In this document: in pieces, positions 20,655 through 32,708 of the stretch
Layout: every line of letters starts with the position of its first letter
Numbering within the stretch: position 1 is the first letter of the stretch
NCBI GenBank assembly: GCA_964035575.1
Contig: OZ037890.1
Location: 434,001 to 498,000, forward strand
Length of the DNA: 64,000 nt
Source: Rhynchopus sp. YZ270_cl-10
Taxonomy: Eukaryota; Euglenozoa; Diplonemea; Diplonemida; Diplonemidae
Direction of reading: 5' to 3'
Made by a program: the position numbers and the translations under genes
Notes under the pieces: generated by a model
What the model was told of the DNA's origin: nothing
Seen by the model: the letters and a program-made list of their open reading frames with translations, nothing else
Database searches by the model: none

Positions 20655-20886
20655 GACCGGGTGTACCGGGGGGGATACCCCTACATCCATTTCGTGGTTT
20701 ACATCTGATATGTGCTACTCCCGCTTTCCACTCATCAGTCAGATGAACGGGGATCATTGCAAACACAGGAACATGAATCCTGTGTGATGTAGGGTCCGGT
20801 TGGGGTCCTCTGCCCGTTTCGCAGTGTGGGAAAGGCTATAGAGGAGGATAAACCCTGAGTCGCTAATTTGGGCGGAGAAAATGTGG

Positions 20887-20935
20887 CATGATATACAAAG
20901 CTAGAGTTCTCTCTCATGCCAATGTATCATAGGGC
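20887..20935. repeat. Dispersed stem-loop, type C, diverged
   Basis: GGCATGATATACAAAGC pairs with downstream AATGTATCAT; loop TTCTCTCATG. Stem lengthened relative to other copies. Confidence 0.6.
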
Positions 20936-23139
20936 ATAGTGCGTGTGTGACCAGAACACCTGGGGGTGGTGGACCTATAACCATGATATTTCTATCATCC
21001 ATTTTGTGGTATACATCATGAAAAAGATTGAACAAAGGGGGTTTCATGTTTTGTGGTGTTTGTTTGTTTGTTTGTTTGTTGTTTTTTTTTTCCCTTGAAC
21101 CCTGAATATATATTTTTTTTGTGTTTACTTTTTTTTGTTTGCTTTTTCTTTGTTTTTTTTGTTTATTTTTTCCCCTTCCTCTTTGCAGGTATTATATAGG
21201 GGGTCTTTTTGTAAAATGTGATTTTTTTTTTTGCGTGACAAATATGATTTTGGTTTGTGGTTTTCAGAACAAACCTGTTGTTTGGCTAAAATTTCAAAAT
21301 TCTGAAATTCATCAATTTTAGTTCCATATTTTGCTAAAAATGATAGCCCCTCTAGCGAAGCCACGGTGCGTACAACATTTCAAAAAAAAAAATGTTGCTT
21401 AAAATTGCCCCTTTTTTGCAGCCAAACAAATTTCTTAGGAAGGGTGGGTTGCAAGCTTACGCCACCAAAATCCAAAAAGCCTTTTTTGTCTTACGCGGTT
21501 TCCTCGCGCAAAAAAAGACCCCCCTATATACCCTGCTCTCCTCTCCCCGATTCCCCTCCCATCAAAAAAAGGTTTTTTTTTTGTTTGTTTTTGTTTTTGT
21601 TTTTGTGTTCGCCTTTTTTATATCCATTTCCCTCGATAAATTATATGTTTTTGTCTTTATTTTCTTTTAGGGGGGTGGGGGGAGGAATAAAATCAAATAA
21701 AAAATCCCCCTAAAAAAATGATTTTTATTTTTTTAGCAGGCCGGGCAAGCGAATTTTACCCATTCTTGTTTTAATGGAACTCAACACGGCGTGATGATGC
21801 CTGCAAAAAAATATGGGGGGGAATCCCTTTCTCCAAAACCTCAATAACAGGTAAAACAAAACATGATCAATCTCTCGAAGCGTTCGTGGAAGCAAAAAAA
21901 TAAAAATAAAAAAGTGAAAAGTTGAAAAAGGTGCAAACCTGAGTCGGTCGAATCTAACTCAATTGCAAAGAAAAAGAAAAAGAAAACAAAAAGGGGGATA
22001 AAAAGAAATAAAAAAAAGAAAATATAGCAGGGGTCTTGAAGATATGATAAACAAGTCACAGGACACGCACGCTGATTTTTTCTTTTTTATTTAAAAATTG
22101 TGTCATCGACAATAAAAACTCCACGATTGGAAAATGTCAAATAACACAAGGTTCTGTACAAAAGAAAAAAAGAAAACAACCACCTTCGAAAGGCCAGACT
22201 GTTTGCAGGACAGGGCACAACAAAAAAAAAGCCAGTTCAAAGGTTTTCGTGCAAAGACACAAAGAGAAGAGGCAATGGTATGGCACCATTTCCTTACAAA
22301 AAAAAAAAAGTGTGTATTATTTATTTTCCAATTTTTCAATCCCAATCAGGAGCTCTGATGCTTGGGAAGACGTTTTTCTTTTCTTTTTCTTCTTCGCTTT
22401 TTTTTTCCTTCCGTTTTTGTCTCAATTCTTTTTTTTTGTTTCCGGATCGATTATTTAAGATTTGGACACCCTTTTTATTTTTAGATACTGCACTCCACCA
22501 CCGCCCCAAGCAAAACATTTTTTTGGTAAGGTAGATCTCCTGGGGCAAGACTGGGGCAGGATAACCAAAAAAAGGGGCACCAATCCATTTTTTTTTACTT
22601 AAAATCGACAATCACTTTACACCTTCTGGTATAAAGATTCTGTACAACAACATCAATCGAAGCCTTTGTACTTTGTAATATACTTTTTTTTTTCCATTTC
22701 CCACAATAAAAGGGAAAATATGCACAAACATTGGTGCACGTAATGTTCTTGTAAATAATACACATTTTGTCAATCAATTCGGTACAAAAAGAGAGAGAGA
22801 AGAAAAAAGGGGGGGGAAAAGGCCAGAACAAAAGGCTAGAACAAAATAGGGGAACTCCTTCTCGCATGGTTTGCGTTTGCCTTTTTTTAAGTTGGAGCTC
22901 TTTGTTGTTGAAGAGGGAAAAAAAAAAAGGAAAAATAAAAGGATGGGATACGCTTTTTTTTCTTTCTCTCTCTCCTTCAAAAATCCGTTCCTGTTTCTCT
23001 ATTCAAACTCTCGATGGTTTTTTTTTAACCCAAATAAAACCCCCCCGTTTACATACGGGGTAGATGGGTAACCGGGAGGGAGGGGGTGTTAAGAGAATAG
23101 CAGGTTGGGCATGAAAAAAGAAGAAAAAAAAATCTTTAA

Positions 23140-23172
23140 AAAATGAATGTGACTCTTGTGCACATACATCTG
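23140..23172. repeat. Dispersed stem-loop, type B
   Basis: ATGAATGTGACTCTTGTGCACATACATCTG split as stem, loop and stem; relative of the copies at 36254 and 52831. Confidence 0.65.
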
Positions 23173-23731
23173 AAAAAGGGAAAAGAAAGAGAAACCCATA
23201 TACACACCTATGGCTCACCCGTATGGCAACAACGTGGGGGGTTTGTGACGTTGGAGATATACTAACGTCTGAACGAGAGAAACAACACACCCCTGCACCG
23301 CGCAACCGCCCCCCAGTCGAGTATCTCTCGTACGTTTTGTTGTGTTGTTCTTGTGTTGTTTTCTTGTTTTTTTTTGTATTCTTGTTCTTCAAAAAAAGGG
23401 GGGGGAAGGGGTAAAAAAATGGGATATCCTCGTGAGAGAACTATAAACATAAAATGAAATGAAAAAAAAAAAGGGGGGGGTAGTGTGGGGGGGACCCCCT
23501 TAGATTTATGTGTTGAAAAAATAAAAAATTAAACTTATTATTTGGTTTTGTTTTTTGTCTTGCTTTTTTTTCTTCTTTTTAGTTGTTGAATTTTTTTGTT
23601 GTTTGTTTGTTTTTTTTTGTTTTTTTGTTTTTGCTCTTCGAGTTTCGCGGTAGAAAAAATTGTTGGTGTAGTGACATTCTTGTTGTGTGAGGGTGTGGTT
23701 GTTTTTTTATTTATTTTTTTGAGAAGACACG

Positions 23732-26700
23732 TCACCGGGAAAGTGGTATACTCCTGACGTACTCAACACGCTTCGTCTGGAATCCATTGAAGCCAGATGC
23801 CGCAGACAGCGTGTACGCGCCAAAGTCATGGAACAGCATGAAGTCGCCAAGCTGTGTATTTAAAAAAATGGGGTTATTTGAGTATCAAGTGTCAAGTGAA
23901 TAAAAAAAGATTTGTTGAAAGTGCAAACACATCACTGTTCATAAAAATGAATAGTCATTGATGCAGGCTCCGACTGACCCAATGTACAATGCCAGCTATC
24001 CGAACGAAAACAAAAAATAAATAAAAATAGTGAAGTTAATGACAGTGCAAAACGCCCTCTGGGACCCAGGTACTGACCGATCGAACCCCGAGTGTATTGC
24101 GCTTTTTGTGAGTTTCCTGACAGAAAAACTAAAAGCAGAAGAAGAAAAAAAATCGCAACAATTTATCAATACGTACCCCACAATCGAGGACACTACACAA
24201 AACCCTGGGGAAAGCTCGGAATGGCTTTTTTGAACCACTTGAACAGAAAAATTTATCCCCCAAAAAATATTCCCAGGGGGGCAGAGGCTGACGACCCTGT
24301 TTCTGAGTCACCAAAAAAAAAAAAAAAAAAACATACCTTCATTTCGGGGAACTCAATGCGCTTTGCGATGCAGTCCAATCCGTCGCATGTTGGTCCGAAG
24401 ATGGTTGTGACGCGTTGTCCTGCTTTGGCTTCGTCGTCTTTGTCGACGAAATAGGGCTTGGGCTCGACGATGGCGTGGTCGAAGAAGAGACAGTTGAAGG
24501 ACTGATAGACACCTTCGTTGAGGTAGTACTGCACCTCCTTGGTGGGTTCGTCGGACTCGGTCTCTTTGAAGGTGATCTCCCTCTTGGAGAAGACGTTTGC
24601 CGCGAGGGAGTGCGATGCGCAAGCAAAGTAGCGACCGGGCTCTGCAATCATCTGCACGTCCTCCGCAAACATCTCATCCAGCACAGGGGCCAGCAAAGAC
24701 GCGATGTCCGCAAACGACGGCTTCGTCTCAGCATCCCCCGGGAAGCCACCTCCAATATCCAAGAAGGTCATGTGCACACCCTTCTCTTCTGCAATGTCAA
24801 ACACCTTGCGTGCGTCGCCTGCACTCTGCACAAAGGCAGATGCGTCACCGCAGCCAGACCCCACATGGAAGCTGACACCAACAAGGTTCAGCTCCAGCTC
24901 AATGCAGCGGTCGATCAGCTGGGGGACAATCTCAAGCTGGGCACCTAAAAAAAAGAAAGAATAAAGTTTGTAAGAACTCCAATTAAAATTCCTCTATTTT
25001 GTCCGGAAAATTATAGAAAATTTCATATAATTTCCAATTCAAAGAGAAAAGAACACAACGTTCTAAAATGAGAAGAGAAAAGAAAAGGGTTTGCTAACTG
25101 CGAACTAGGAAAAATTTTCATACCGTATTTCGAGGAGAACTCGCAGATGCTCTTGGAGTCGTCAGTGACAATACGAAGCACAACGGCAGCGTTGGGCCAG
25201 TGCTTCTTGATCTTCGGAAGCTCACATTCGTTATCAAAGGTGACGTACTTGAGGCCCTTCTCGTTAGCTGCCTTGATGTGCGAGACCTGGGTAGGGGTGG
25301 CAAAGTTTGTTTACTTCTAGACATTATCATCTATGGTGGCCACGACTTTTTGTAGGATCTAAAAAAATATGATCTACGAGCGTTGCTAAAGGTTGGTTAA
25401 ACCTAAGCAGTGTTTGGTCACTAAAAAAGAAGAAAAAATAAAGGAAATTTGAAAGATAATACAACTCTCTCGTTTGGGGAAAATATTGGGAGAAAAGAGC
25501 AAATGAAGGAGAGTGCGATAACCATACCTGCTTGCACGGGTTAGCGAAGATAATGTCGGTCTTGGAGTCGAGACCCATCTCCAGGACGTGCTCGAATTCA
25601 GCCTTGCTGGCGCAGTCAAACCCAGTGCCCAGGGCAGCAAGGGTGTCCAGAAGGACCGGAGAGCCCTGTAGAGAAATGGTGGGATTGGTTTGCCTTCTTT
25701 TTCTTGGAATCCGGGAGCGAGAATATGCTCGTGGACATCAACATCAACATCGCACCAAGGTACGTTCTGACTGGCAATGCTTCCCAAAGGAGCTAGCAGC
25801 TGAGCAACTACGTAACCACATAAGATTGTAGAAAATCTCCTTCTGTCTGGCACCTTGTTTTTCTTGTGCTATTCTAACGCCTTTGGCATTGCCGTTTGTA
25901 GTATGCCCCCGCTTGCTAAGTGTGAACAGAGTTACGTCTTCTCCAAAGAGAGGCAACTAAAAAAAATTCAAAAAGCTGTGATTTTTTCAACTCTAAAAAG
26001 TTACTTTGTGTCTTTTTGTTGGTTGAAAACTTGGTTGTATTAGTGTAGACACCCGAGGATGAACTCCACTATATGTTGTTTGTTTGTTGAATTGTTGAAG
26101 CATCTGTTAAAACTGTTCAAAGTTAATATACAGCGCCTTCATGGTCATGAAAGAAAATGAAGAAAATGGCATACGTTGCATTTGTAGGCATAAAAGGGCC
26201 GTACACGGGGGAGGTATTTGATCCACTGACGGATCTGCTCCTCAACAGTCCCAAGGTCGACCACGAAGAAGGGCTCCTCCATCGGGTCCTCGGGCGTGCT
26301 GTTCGCCTCGATGACGTCGCGGAAGACTGCCTTCTTGCAGTCCTCGTTGAAGGGCTGGTTCAACGGCCGTGCCTTGTACTGCTCGGCAACGCGGTCGACG
26401 CATCCTGTGTGGTATGCATGTGAAGGGTAGAGTGGATCGATCAAAACTTTTGTCTGATTATAGACTACTATATAAGCAATCTTTTTCTTCAAGGATCGAT
26501 CAAAACAAAAAAGAAAATGAAATACCCCTTTATGTATTCGTTGTTGATCGCATCCATCCTTCCACTTTTTCCACTTGTTTAAGATATGCGTGTCTCTCGT
26601 GTGCACACACCTGAAACAAATTTCATGTACTTTCCAAAATCAAAGACTGCTTTTTTTTTCCCTCAGTAAATACAGTGAAGAGTGGGAGGGGGTGGGTTGC

Positions 26701-26879
26701 AGGTGGAAAAAGGTTGAAAAAGGTTGAAGAAGGTTGAAACATATCTCTGCTGCGGAAGACATTAGTTCACTCATTTAAATTAGTCAGGTCCATTTGGTGG
26801 GTTTTTTTGGGGGATGTGAATGAGGGAGGAGGAGGAGGAGGATACCTGAGATGTCATCGGGCCACCATTGCACTGCCAT
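23732..26879 (-). CDS. Ornithine decarboxylase, six exons
   Basis: PLP-dependent enzyme converting ornithine to putrescine, the first step of polyamine synthesis. Exons on the minus strand: 26846-26879, 26175-26404, 25528-25665, 25124-25286, 24337-24944 and 23732-23851. They join in frame to 430 aa, the usual family length. Seen: PLP lysine in PFYAYKCN, ANPCKQ, HVGSGC, glycine loop LDIGGGFPG, EPGRY, and the catalytic cysteine in FGPTCDGLD. The C-terminus is short (VEYVRSIPLSR), without an obvious mammalian-type degradation tail. All five introns start GTAT and end AG. Introns 1, 2 and 5 carry dispersed stem-loops. Exon 1 is only 34 bp; its start MAVQWWPDD is inferred from splice sites. The family also includes antizyme inhibitors and arginine or diaminopimelate decarboxylases, but the motifs fit ODC best. 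Confidence 0.93.
23913..24078. repeat. Cluster of three type E-like stem-loops in ODC intron 5
   Basis: Units at about 23913-23942, 23953-23998 and 24030-24078. The third has AGTGC pairing GTACT (one G-T wobble) around CGCCCTCTGGG. The second is a sister of the one at 35965 in a CDK intron (GCAGGCTCCGACTGACCC core). Confidence 0.6.
26024..26073. repeat. Dispersed stem-loop, type A, in ODC intron 2
   Basis: GAAAACTTGGTTGTAT precedes stem TAGTG (26041-26045) paired with CACTA (26067-26071), loop core ACACCCGAGGATGAAC. Closely similar copies at 32709 and 38537. Confidence 0.8.
26582..26613. repeat. Dispersed stem-loop, type B, in ODC intron 1
   Basis: GCGTGTCTCTCGTGTGCACAC with stem GTGT/ACAC; has the TCTCGTG loop core of the family. 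Next to it, about 26513-26570 matches 54836-54895. Confidence 0.6.
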
Positions 26880-27887
26880 CGCAAAAGAAGAAAAAAGTGT
26901 GAAAAGAAAAGCAAGACGCCGAAGCGTTTATGATGAAGGGAGGAAAAAAAAAGAACTGGTTCCTTACTTGAAGGTGATGACGATTCGGCAAAAGAAGTAA
27001 GAACGGAGTGGTTAAAGTTTTATCCGGTTATTAGAAGAAGATTTGCTGCTGGAGTCGGCTGATGAATGTCAGTAAGCGGTGAATGCACGCGCCCTCTGTA
27101 GTTTGGTAGGTGATGGTTTGACACAAAAATAGAATGATTGGAATTTGAAATACAAAGCCCCTCTCGTGACAGTGTACCAAATATTTACCAGATAGAATAG
27201 ACCAACAGTATGTGTTTCCGTTGTTCCCTCCGATATCTAAAAAAAAAAAAAAATGGTAAAATGGTTGCAACAAAAAGTGCCCTATGTGATCTATTTCAGT
27301 GTATCAAAAAAAAGAAAAGTGAAGTTGGTAAGGTGCAGACAGTTCTGTAGGATAGGTACATGAAAAGCAAATAAATTCAAGAAGGAATTGAACTGAACAC
27401 ACCAACACATCCAAAAAAAAAAAAGGGGGGGGGGGAAACACACCCACCCCCACCCACACAAAGCTGCGTGCTCATACCTGTTTACTATTTTTAGGCTAAC
27501 TTTCTTACTCAGTGTCACAGGCCATGTTTTGTGTTCACCCTGGGAGATTTTTGTGTGTGATGTGCAATGTGAGATACACAGTGTGATGAGGAGAGGAGAG
27601 GACACAAGAAAATAGTTGAAATGGGATGTTAGCTGAGACTGGAAAAACAGTCTTTCCTTCACACAGAACATATATTTTTCTTCTTCAATGTACTGGTAAC
27701 GACCTTAGCCTCTTCTGCGCAAAGGAAGCTGCAGCTTACAGTGAACACTTCACTACAATCAGCTATGTTTCCTCCCACCTGGAAAATTCTACAGTTGATC
27801 ACAACTGTCAACGATCGAGTAATGTTGAGGGCCATATCCTCATATATACCCTCCCTCCCCCCCCGCCCTCCTTCCCCTTTTTGCACC
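26880..27887. other. Gene-free spacer with stem-loops
   Basis: About 1 kb between the ODC start and the DUF971 stop. It holds a type C stem-loop at 27145-27179 (CCCCTCTCGTGAC loop) and a diverged type E copy near 27311-27361. No gene recognised. Confidence 0.6.
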
Positions 27888-28754
27888 TTATCCGAACCAC
27901 CCACTGAAGAACCCCTTTTTAGCTGTCTTTGTCGCGGTGCTTTTGTTGCGGGTTTTGAGGGTGCTCTTCACCTTGGGGATCTTCTTGACTCCTGCAGCAC
28001 CTAGGAACGGTGAAGGGCTGCTCGAGGGGCTGCTGGCTCCGCTAACGGAGGGGCAGCTTCCCTCCTCGGTGGGCTCGTTCTTCTTAGCCTCCATGTTCGC
28101 ACGTACCTTATCAGAGATTGACAAGGTGCTGCCGGCAGGGTCTCGAGTCTGGTTTTCATTCTGAAGGTCTTCAATATACTTTCGCATCCTGTGAGAAGAA
28201 AATATGTGATAAAAAAAACAAAATTCATTTACGTACTGCTTAAACAATGATACATTAAAGACTGTACAAAGAGAGGGCCTACTTTTGATATTCTGTCCTT
28301 TGTGAACAGTCTCTGTGTCTTTTTTTGGTCAGATTTAATCGATCATTTCAAAGGACCATCCTTTACACCCAGACAAATACATCAAAATGCAAAAAAGGGG
28401 GGAAATGACATACGTGCTATATCTTTGCTCATGCAACACCTTGATGTAACCCCAGCTATAAATTCCTTTGGTATGACCATCTGAGAAGCCGATGCGCAGT
28501 GCGTAGTTCCCTACCGGCATGACTGTGGCAATGGTGACGTGCCGTTTGCCGTACACGAGAGTCTCTTGCCCGACATGCGAAACTCTCTCGGCAGAAGGGT
28601 CCATCACACGCAGATACTCTGACGAAAACTTTACCGGCGTCTCCTCCCCTTTAAACGTAAATTCTATCGATTTGTGGTCTTTCCGGACCTTCACCTTTGT
28701 CACACGGCAGAATTTGTCCACACTCTCACAACACAAAAGACCTGAACGTCGCAT
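27888..28754 (-). CDS. DUF971 (GBBH-like N-terminal domain) protein, two exons
   Basis: Exons 28414-28754 and 27888-28188 join in frame (GTATGT donor, CACAG acceptor) to 213 aa. Residues about 15-115 form a DUF971 domain with the family signature GFSDGHTKGIYSWGY. This domain is known as the N-terminal part of gamma-butyrobetaine hydroxylases and as a stand-alone protein with a proposed metal or Fe-S role. The dioxygenase domain is absent here. The C-terminal 100 residues are Ser/Lys-rich and low-complexity, ending KKGFFSGWFG, possibly a localisation or interaction tail. A hAT-like transposon starts 70 bp upstream of the ATG. Domain call firm; function unknown. Confidence 0.85.
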
Positions 28755-28800
28755 AATTTATCACCTTTTTTTCTGTTTTTTTTTTGAAAACCCAAAAAAA

Positions 28801-28824
28801 AAAAAAAACTTGGTTGTATTAGTG
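28801..28824. repeat. Type A stem-loop, left half, split by transposon
   Basis: AACTTGGTTGTATTAGTG stops exactly at the left end of the hAT-like element. The octamer TATTAGTG is repeated at 29963 and the sequence resumes there. Confidence 0.8.
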
Positions 28825-29962
28825 CAGGGCATATCCTAAGTCTGTACCCGGTACCCGCGGGTTTTTGAAAAAAAGTGCGCCCCTTTTTTTTGCACGGCTA
28901 TAAGGTCCCACGTTGCCCCTTTTTTTTTGCACGAGGGGTCTAGGGGGTCTAAGGGGAAACCTACTTGACAAAAGTGCCCGTAAAAAAAATATTTGGAAAG
29001 ATCTGGTGCGAAACAGTCCAAAAGCACCATTTTCGGTGGGAAAAAATTCACCCCCTATGGGGTGGCCCGTGGTCGCAGCGAAGTGTCGTTTTCTAGTTTT
29101 TTTTGTACCTGTGTACTGTGTACTGTATATTTGGGTTTGCTAATCCTTAACACTCGCAAACCCCTGTGTGTGGGTTTTTGGGTGGTTTTTGCCCACAAAC
29201 GGCTTTGTCGTTTTTGGGTGTGAAAACGTGGGTTGTGTGACAAGGCAAAGGGCACGTGTGCACGACCGTGTGTGGCCCACGCAGGGTTCTGATAACGCGC
29301 AAGCGTGTTTTCGGCGCCACATACACGGGTCTGGGCCAAAAAACCGGGTTTTGTGTTGAAACTTGTGGTTTTTGGTGCAAAACGCCTGTTTTGCCTAAAG
29401 AATCCTTAAAGAACACACGGTTTCAAAGGCGTTTCCACGTAAACTCGCGACATGAAAATGGGAATTAAAAACAAATCTCTCAGAGATCTGATTTATTGAA
29501 GTTCTCAGAAATGGCCCAATCTTTCCAATGCCGAAAAAATCTTACACTTTGGTGACTCTGCGAAATGTCGACAATCCAAACGATTGGTGGACCCCGTGTG
29601 TACTGTGTGTACTGTGTATTGTGTGTACTGTGTGTACTGTGTGTACTGTGTGTACTGTGTGTACTGTGTGTACTGTGTGTACTGTGTGTACTGTGTGTAC
29701 TGTGTGTACTGTGTGTACTGTGTGTACTGTGTGTACTGTGTGTACTGTGTACTGAGGAAATTGACCAAAAACGAGAACCTGTCCATTTCGGCAAATTGAC
29801 CCCATCACTGGCCGGACGGATTCCGGAAATGCAAATGCCGATGTTTAAAAGCGCCACCAACGATGAAACCTGGAAAAAAAATCAAAAAAAAAATCCGCCC
29901 CTTTTTTTTGCACCCTTTTGGCAAATTTGGCCGCTCAGACCTCATATTTAGGATATGCCCTG
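28825..29962. mobile_element. Non-autonomous hAT-like DNA transposon
   Basis: 15-bp perfect terminal inverted repeats CAGGGCATATCCTAA and a perfect 8-bp target duplication TATTAGTG (28817-28824 and 29963-29970), both hallmarks of hAT elements. The 1138-bp interior has no transposase frame; open frames there come from a 9-bp repeat. It inserted into a type A stem-loop. Confidence 0.93.
29596..29754. repeat. 9-bp minisatellite inside hAT-like element
   Basis: About 17 copies of TGTGTACTG, nearly homogeneous. Because 9 is a multiple of 3 it keeps all frames open, creating spurious ORFs on both strands. Confidence 0.96.
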
Positions 29963-30042
29963 TATTAGTGTAGACTGAAGGGTTGATTTGAGGCGAAGTT
30001 TTATTTGTTATGTTGTATTAGTGTAGACACCGGAGCGCTAGA
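29963..30042. repeat. Type A stem-loop remnant plus a second type A copy
   Basis: The right part of the split copy (TATTAGTGTAGAC) is followed at 30011-30042 by another copy. Its stem reads TAGTG/CGCTA, which still pairs through one G-T wobble. Confidence 0.7.
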
Positions 30043-30278
30043 GGTCTTTTTTTTTTTTCTTCTTTTTCAGGATTTCCAAGAAAGAAAGTGTTGTTCCTAA
30101 AAGGAATCTGAAAAATGGGGGAAGAAATGTTCATTTACCCCCCATATGTTTTTTATGGTGTCTTGCATGGATGTATTGCTGCGTGATGTAGCATATTCGC
30201 GGTGCAATCCACACAGAAAGAACCAAAAAATGACACAACCTTTTTCTCGGACAAAAAGGGCGTCAAAAAAAAAGGGGG

Positions 30279-31346
30279 TCAAGGAGTCATTCTTGCTGAA
30301 GGAGGGGCCGGCCTTTGTGCGATGAATCCACCTTCATGGATGCCTCGAGTTTCCATTATCTGTTTGCAGGTCTCCTGAAGGCTGCCTTCCGCAGAATGCG
30401 TCATAAGGGTTGTTATCTCGTGGAGGGTGACGTCTTCGGGGCGTTGGTCATCCTTTTGTTCTCCGCTTTCGAGAAGCGCTGCAATGAAGAGTAGGGTTAT
30501 AACCCGTACAGCGTTGTGTAGAGCTACACCTCGGTTGGATGAGGTGTCTGATGCATAACAATGGTCTACCAAATCAAAAAGAAATCCGAGAAGAATCCCA
30601 GAAATAATGTCGACATTGAGAATCGGGTCGAAAACCTCGTCAGACGAAAGCGTATTGTCAGCACACCGAGACGGTCCGTTCTCTTGACAACAAAGAAGCG
30701 GTGAACAACGCAACGTCCCTTTACATTCTGCAGCAATATAGTCACACAGAGTGCTATCCGAGCAGACCCAAAAAATATGCATAAAATCAGCAAATGCCTC
30801 GTGGATCGCTTCTGCCTCTCCTTTGACATCGTAAATTCCTGGTAGCATTCCGTCCAAAATTGCGTGACCAATCTCATGGCAGACCACACCACTCCGCCTG
30901 CACATCCACTCCCCATCGTGGCTCTGTCCAAAACAAACCTCTTTCGCAGCCCGGCAATACCTAGACCCCTCTTCCTTCACCTTTACCACCATGGGCACGT
31001 TGTTGCCCCACTGCCACCCATTCCACCCTTCCCCAATTTCATCCAAAACGTTTGCAACCAAAGAAAGCAAATTCATTGAGATAGCGAGCGTTGCATCAGC
31101 ATCAAACGTGGAATCGCTGACAGAGAATGCCTCGGCAAACCCAGAAGGAACGTGAACATTCCAAACCAATGACTCTGGTGTGGTGTGTCCCGGGAAGTGT
31201 ATGGTGGCAACGTCTCCACCGGAGGTTCTTTGCTTTGCAGTGGCTGAGGCATGGCTTAGTGCAGTAAGGGTGGCATGAAGGAAGCCCTCAGCGGCCAGCC
31301 GCACCCCCTCTAACTCTGTGTGCACACCTGATGTGTCTGCTCTCAT
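30279..31346 (-). CDS. Gluzincin-type zinc metallopeptidase, thermolysin-like
   Basis: 355 residues from MRADTSGVHTELEG. The zinc motif HEIGHAILDG (about residue 160) is followed about 20 residues later by EAIHEAFADF, matching the M4/thermolysin pattern of HExxH plus a downstream glutamate helix (NEAxxD in thermolysin). An internal Cys-rich part (CEGTLRCSPLLCC-like, CDYIAAEC) follows. No signal peptide is visible with this start. Longer in-frame starts exist, up to 31976, but lie in a dispersed repeat and are not credible. Likely a cytosolic or unconventionally exported peptidase; substrate unknown. The family call rests on two motifs only. Confidence 0.8.
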   Translation of the reverse strand: MRADTSGVHTELEGVRLAAEGFLHATLTALSHASATAKQRTSGGDVATIHFPGHTTPESLVWNVHVPSGFAEAFSVSDSTFDADATLAISMNLLSLVANVLDEIGEGWNGWQWGNNVPMVVKVKEEGSRYCRAAKEVCFGQSHDGEWMCRRSGVVCHEIGHAILDGMLPGIYDVKGEAEAIHEAFADFMHIFWVCSDSTLCDYIAAECKGTLRCSPLLCCQENGPSRCADNTLSSDEVFDPILNVDIISGILLGFLFDLVDHCYASDTSSNRGVALHNAVRVITLLFIAALLESGEQKDDQRPEDVTLHEITTLMTHSAEGSLQETCKQIMETRGIHEGGFIAQRPAPPSARMTP

Positions 31347-31478
31347 GGCGAAAGAGTTGGTTTTCGTGTAATACAATAGGACAGAGAGAGAGGAGGCTGG
31401 AAAGGAGGGTGCAGAAGGAAAGGAAGAAGGGGGTCTTAGAGGGGAAAATGGTGGTGTGTTGGAGTGTCGGAAAGCATA

Positions 31479-32210
31479 AAAGGTGTGGATGTGGACGTAA
31501 GATGACGATGTAAAACACTGCCAACTCATATCACAACAAAGACAACCTCGCATGCAAATGACCCAGAGGCAAGACAGACAGCCCAACACAAAGGAGACTG
31601 CTTGCATGGATGTCGATACCCATCCACACCCACCCATCCACCCACCCCACCCCAGTCCGAGATACATCTTCTCTGTCCTCCGCAACCCCATACCCCACAC
31701 CACCTGCTCAGTGCGGCACTGTCTGAGATACAGACGCAGACGCAGACAACCCTCCACAACGCTCGCAGCCATCTCCCCACCCACAACCCATCCCCGATCA
31801 ACAGCCAAACATCGCAAGCCAAACGCCTCCCTCAAACCAGACACACACAATGCCACAAACAACGGAGAACCCAAGAGCCAGCAGACATGTTCCATCATCT
31901 GTTGACGATGACACCCACCACCCCTACCCACCCCTTGAGTCACCCTCGTTTGACACACCGTTTCGCGAGCCGACACAGGTCTTGGATGGTGATACCAGTG
32001 GCACTGCAGTGAAGCATTCGGGATAGCAGATAAAGGTGTGGATGTGGACGTAAGATGACGATGTAAAACACTGCCAACTCATATCACAACAAAGACAACC
32101 TCGCATGCAGATGACCCAGAGGCAAGACAGACAGCCCAACACAAAGGAGACTGCTTGCATGAATCGATACCCACACCCACCCACCCACCCACCCACCGAT
32201 ACACTCACTT
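31479..32210. repeat. Dispersed 555-bp repeat, about 1.3 copies
   Basis: A full unit (31479-32033) is followed head-to-tail by a truncated one. Both begin AAAGGTGTGGATGTGGACG and contain a CACCCACCC-rich stretch. The same sequence occurs at 44815-45505. Open frames across it have unnatural composition and are not treated as genes. Confidence 0.9.
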
Positions 32211-32708
32211 AACCCACAACTCCACAGATACACACCTAAAGGGGCTTGCTTATAAGAGGTGGCCATTGCTGGGATGTGACCTTGCTCTTCACTGACGTGC
32301 AGAACACGCAAAGGGGTGTGATCCTTACACAACCCTACGTGGGTTAACCTGGCAACCTATTGCGGCTAGAACGTACAGACTAAGAGAAGTCTTTCTGATA
32401 AAGACGATTTGTACAAAACAGGAATAAATGGGGGGGAAAGGGGGATACGATCAAGGGAATAGGGAATAGGAGAAAGAATGGGAAGGGAGAATATGCAATA
32501 TTGAACCCCAGAGCTGTCTAACAACTCTGCGTTTGTTTGTTTGTTTTTTTTTTTTTTTTTGAATATTTTTTTTTTGCTTTTTTTTGGATTTTTTTGGAAT
32601 TTTTTTTTTTGTTGTTTTTGTTTTGTTTTGTTTTGTTTGTTTGCTTGCTTTTTTTGCAAACTTGGATTAGTAGGAGACACCCCGAGAGATGAGCACTACC
32701 GTTTTTTT

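Larger units (their letters stand above)
20537..23731. other. Low-complexity gene-free spacer
   Basis: About 3.2 kb dominated by T and A homopolymers. Includes two related blocks (about 20,605-20,710 and 20,883-21,015), each a type C stem-loop followed by a similar tail. A segment near 21,355-21,390 resembles, inverted, sequence at about 51,530-51,560 inside the nested hAT-like element, so a transposon remnant may be present. Type B stem-loop at 23,140. No coding signal. Confidence 0.6.

Noticed and set aside
20537-23731. Numerous Phe/Lys-rich short ORFs on both strands
   Set aside because: Caused by T and A homopolymers; no codon bias, domain or conservation signal.
24050-24095. tRNA gene (TCGAACCCCGAG inverse of a T-arm)
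   Set aside because: Lies in an ODC intron, no A-box or cloverleaf could be drawn, and the piece belongs to a type E stem-loop.
29480-29951. Several overlapping ORFs with THSTHS, CVYCVY or VCTVCT repeats
   Set aside because: Products of a 9-bp minisatellite that keeps every frame open inside a non-autonomous transposon.
31347-31976. N-terminal extension of the metallopeptidase ORF
   Set aside because: It lies in the 555-bp dispersed repeat, which occurs elsewhere without this gene.
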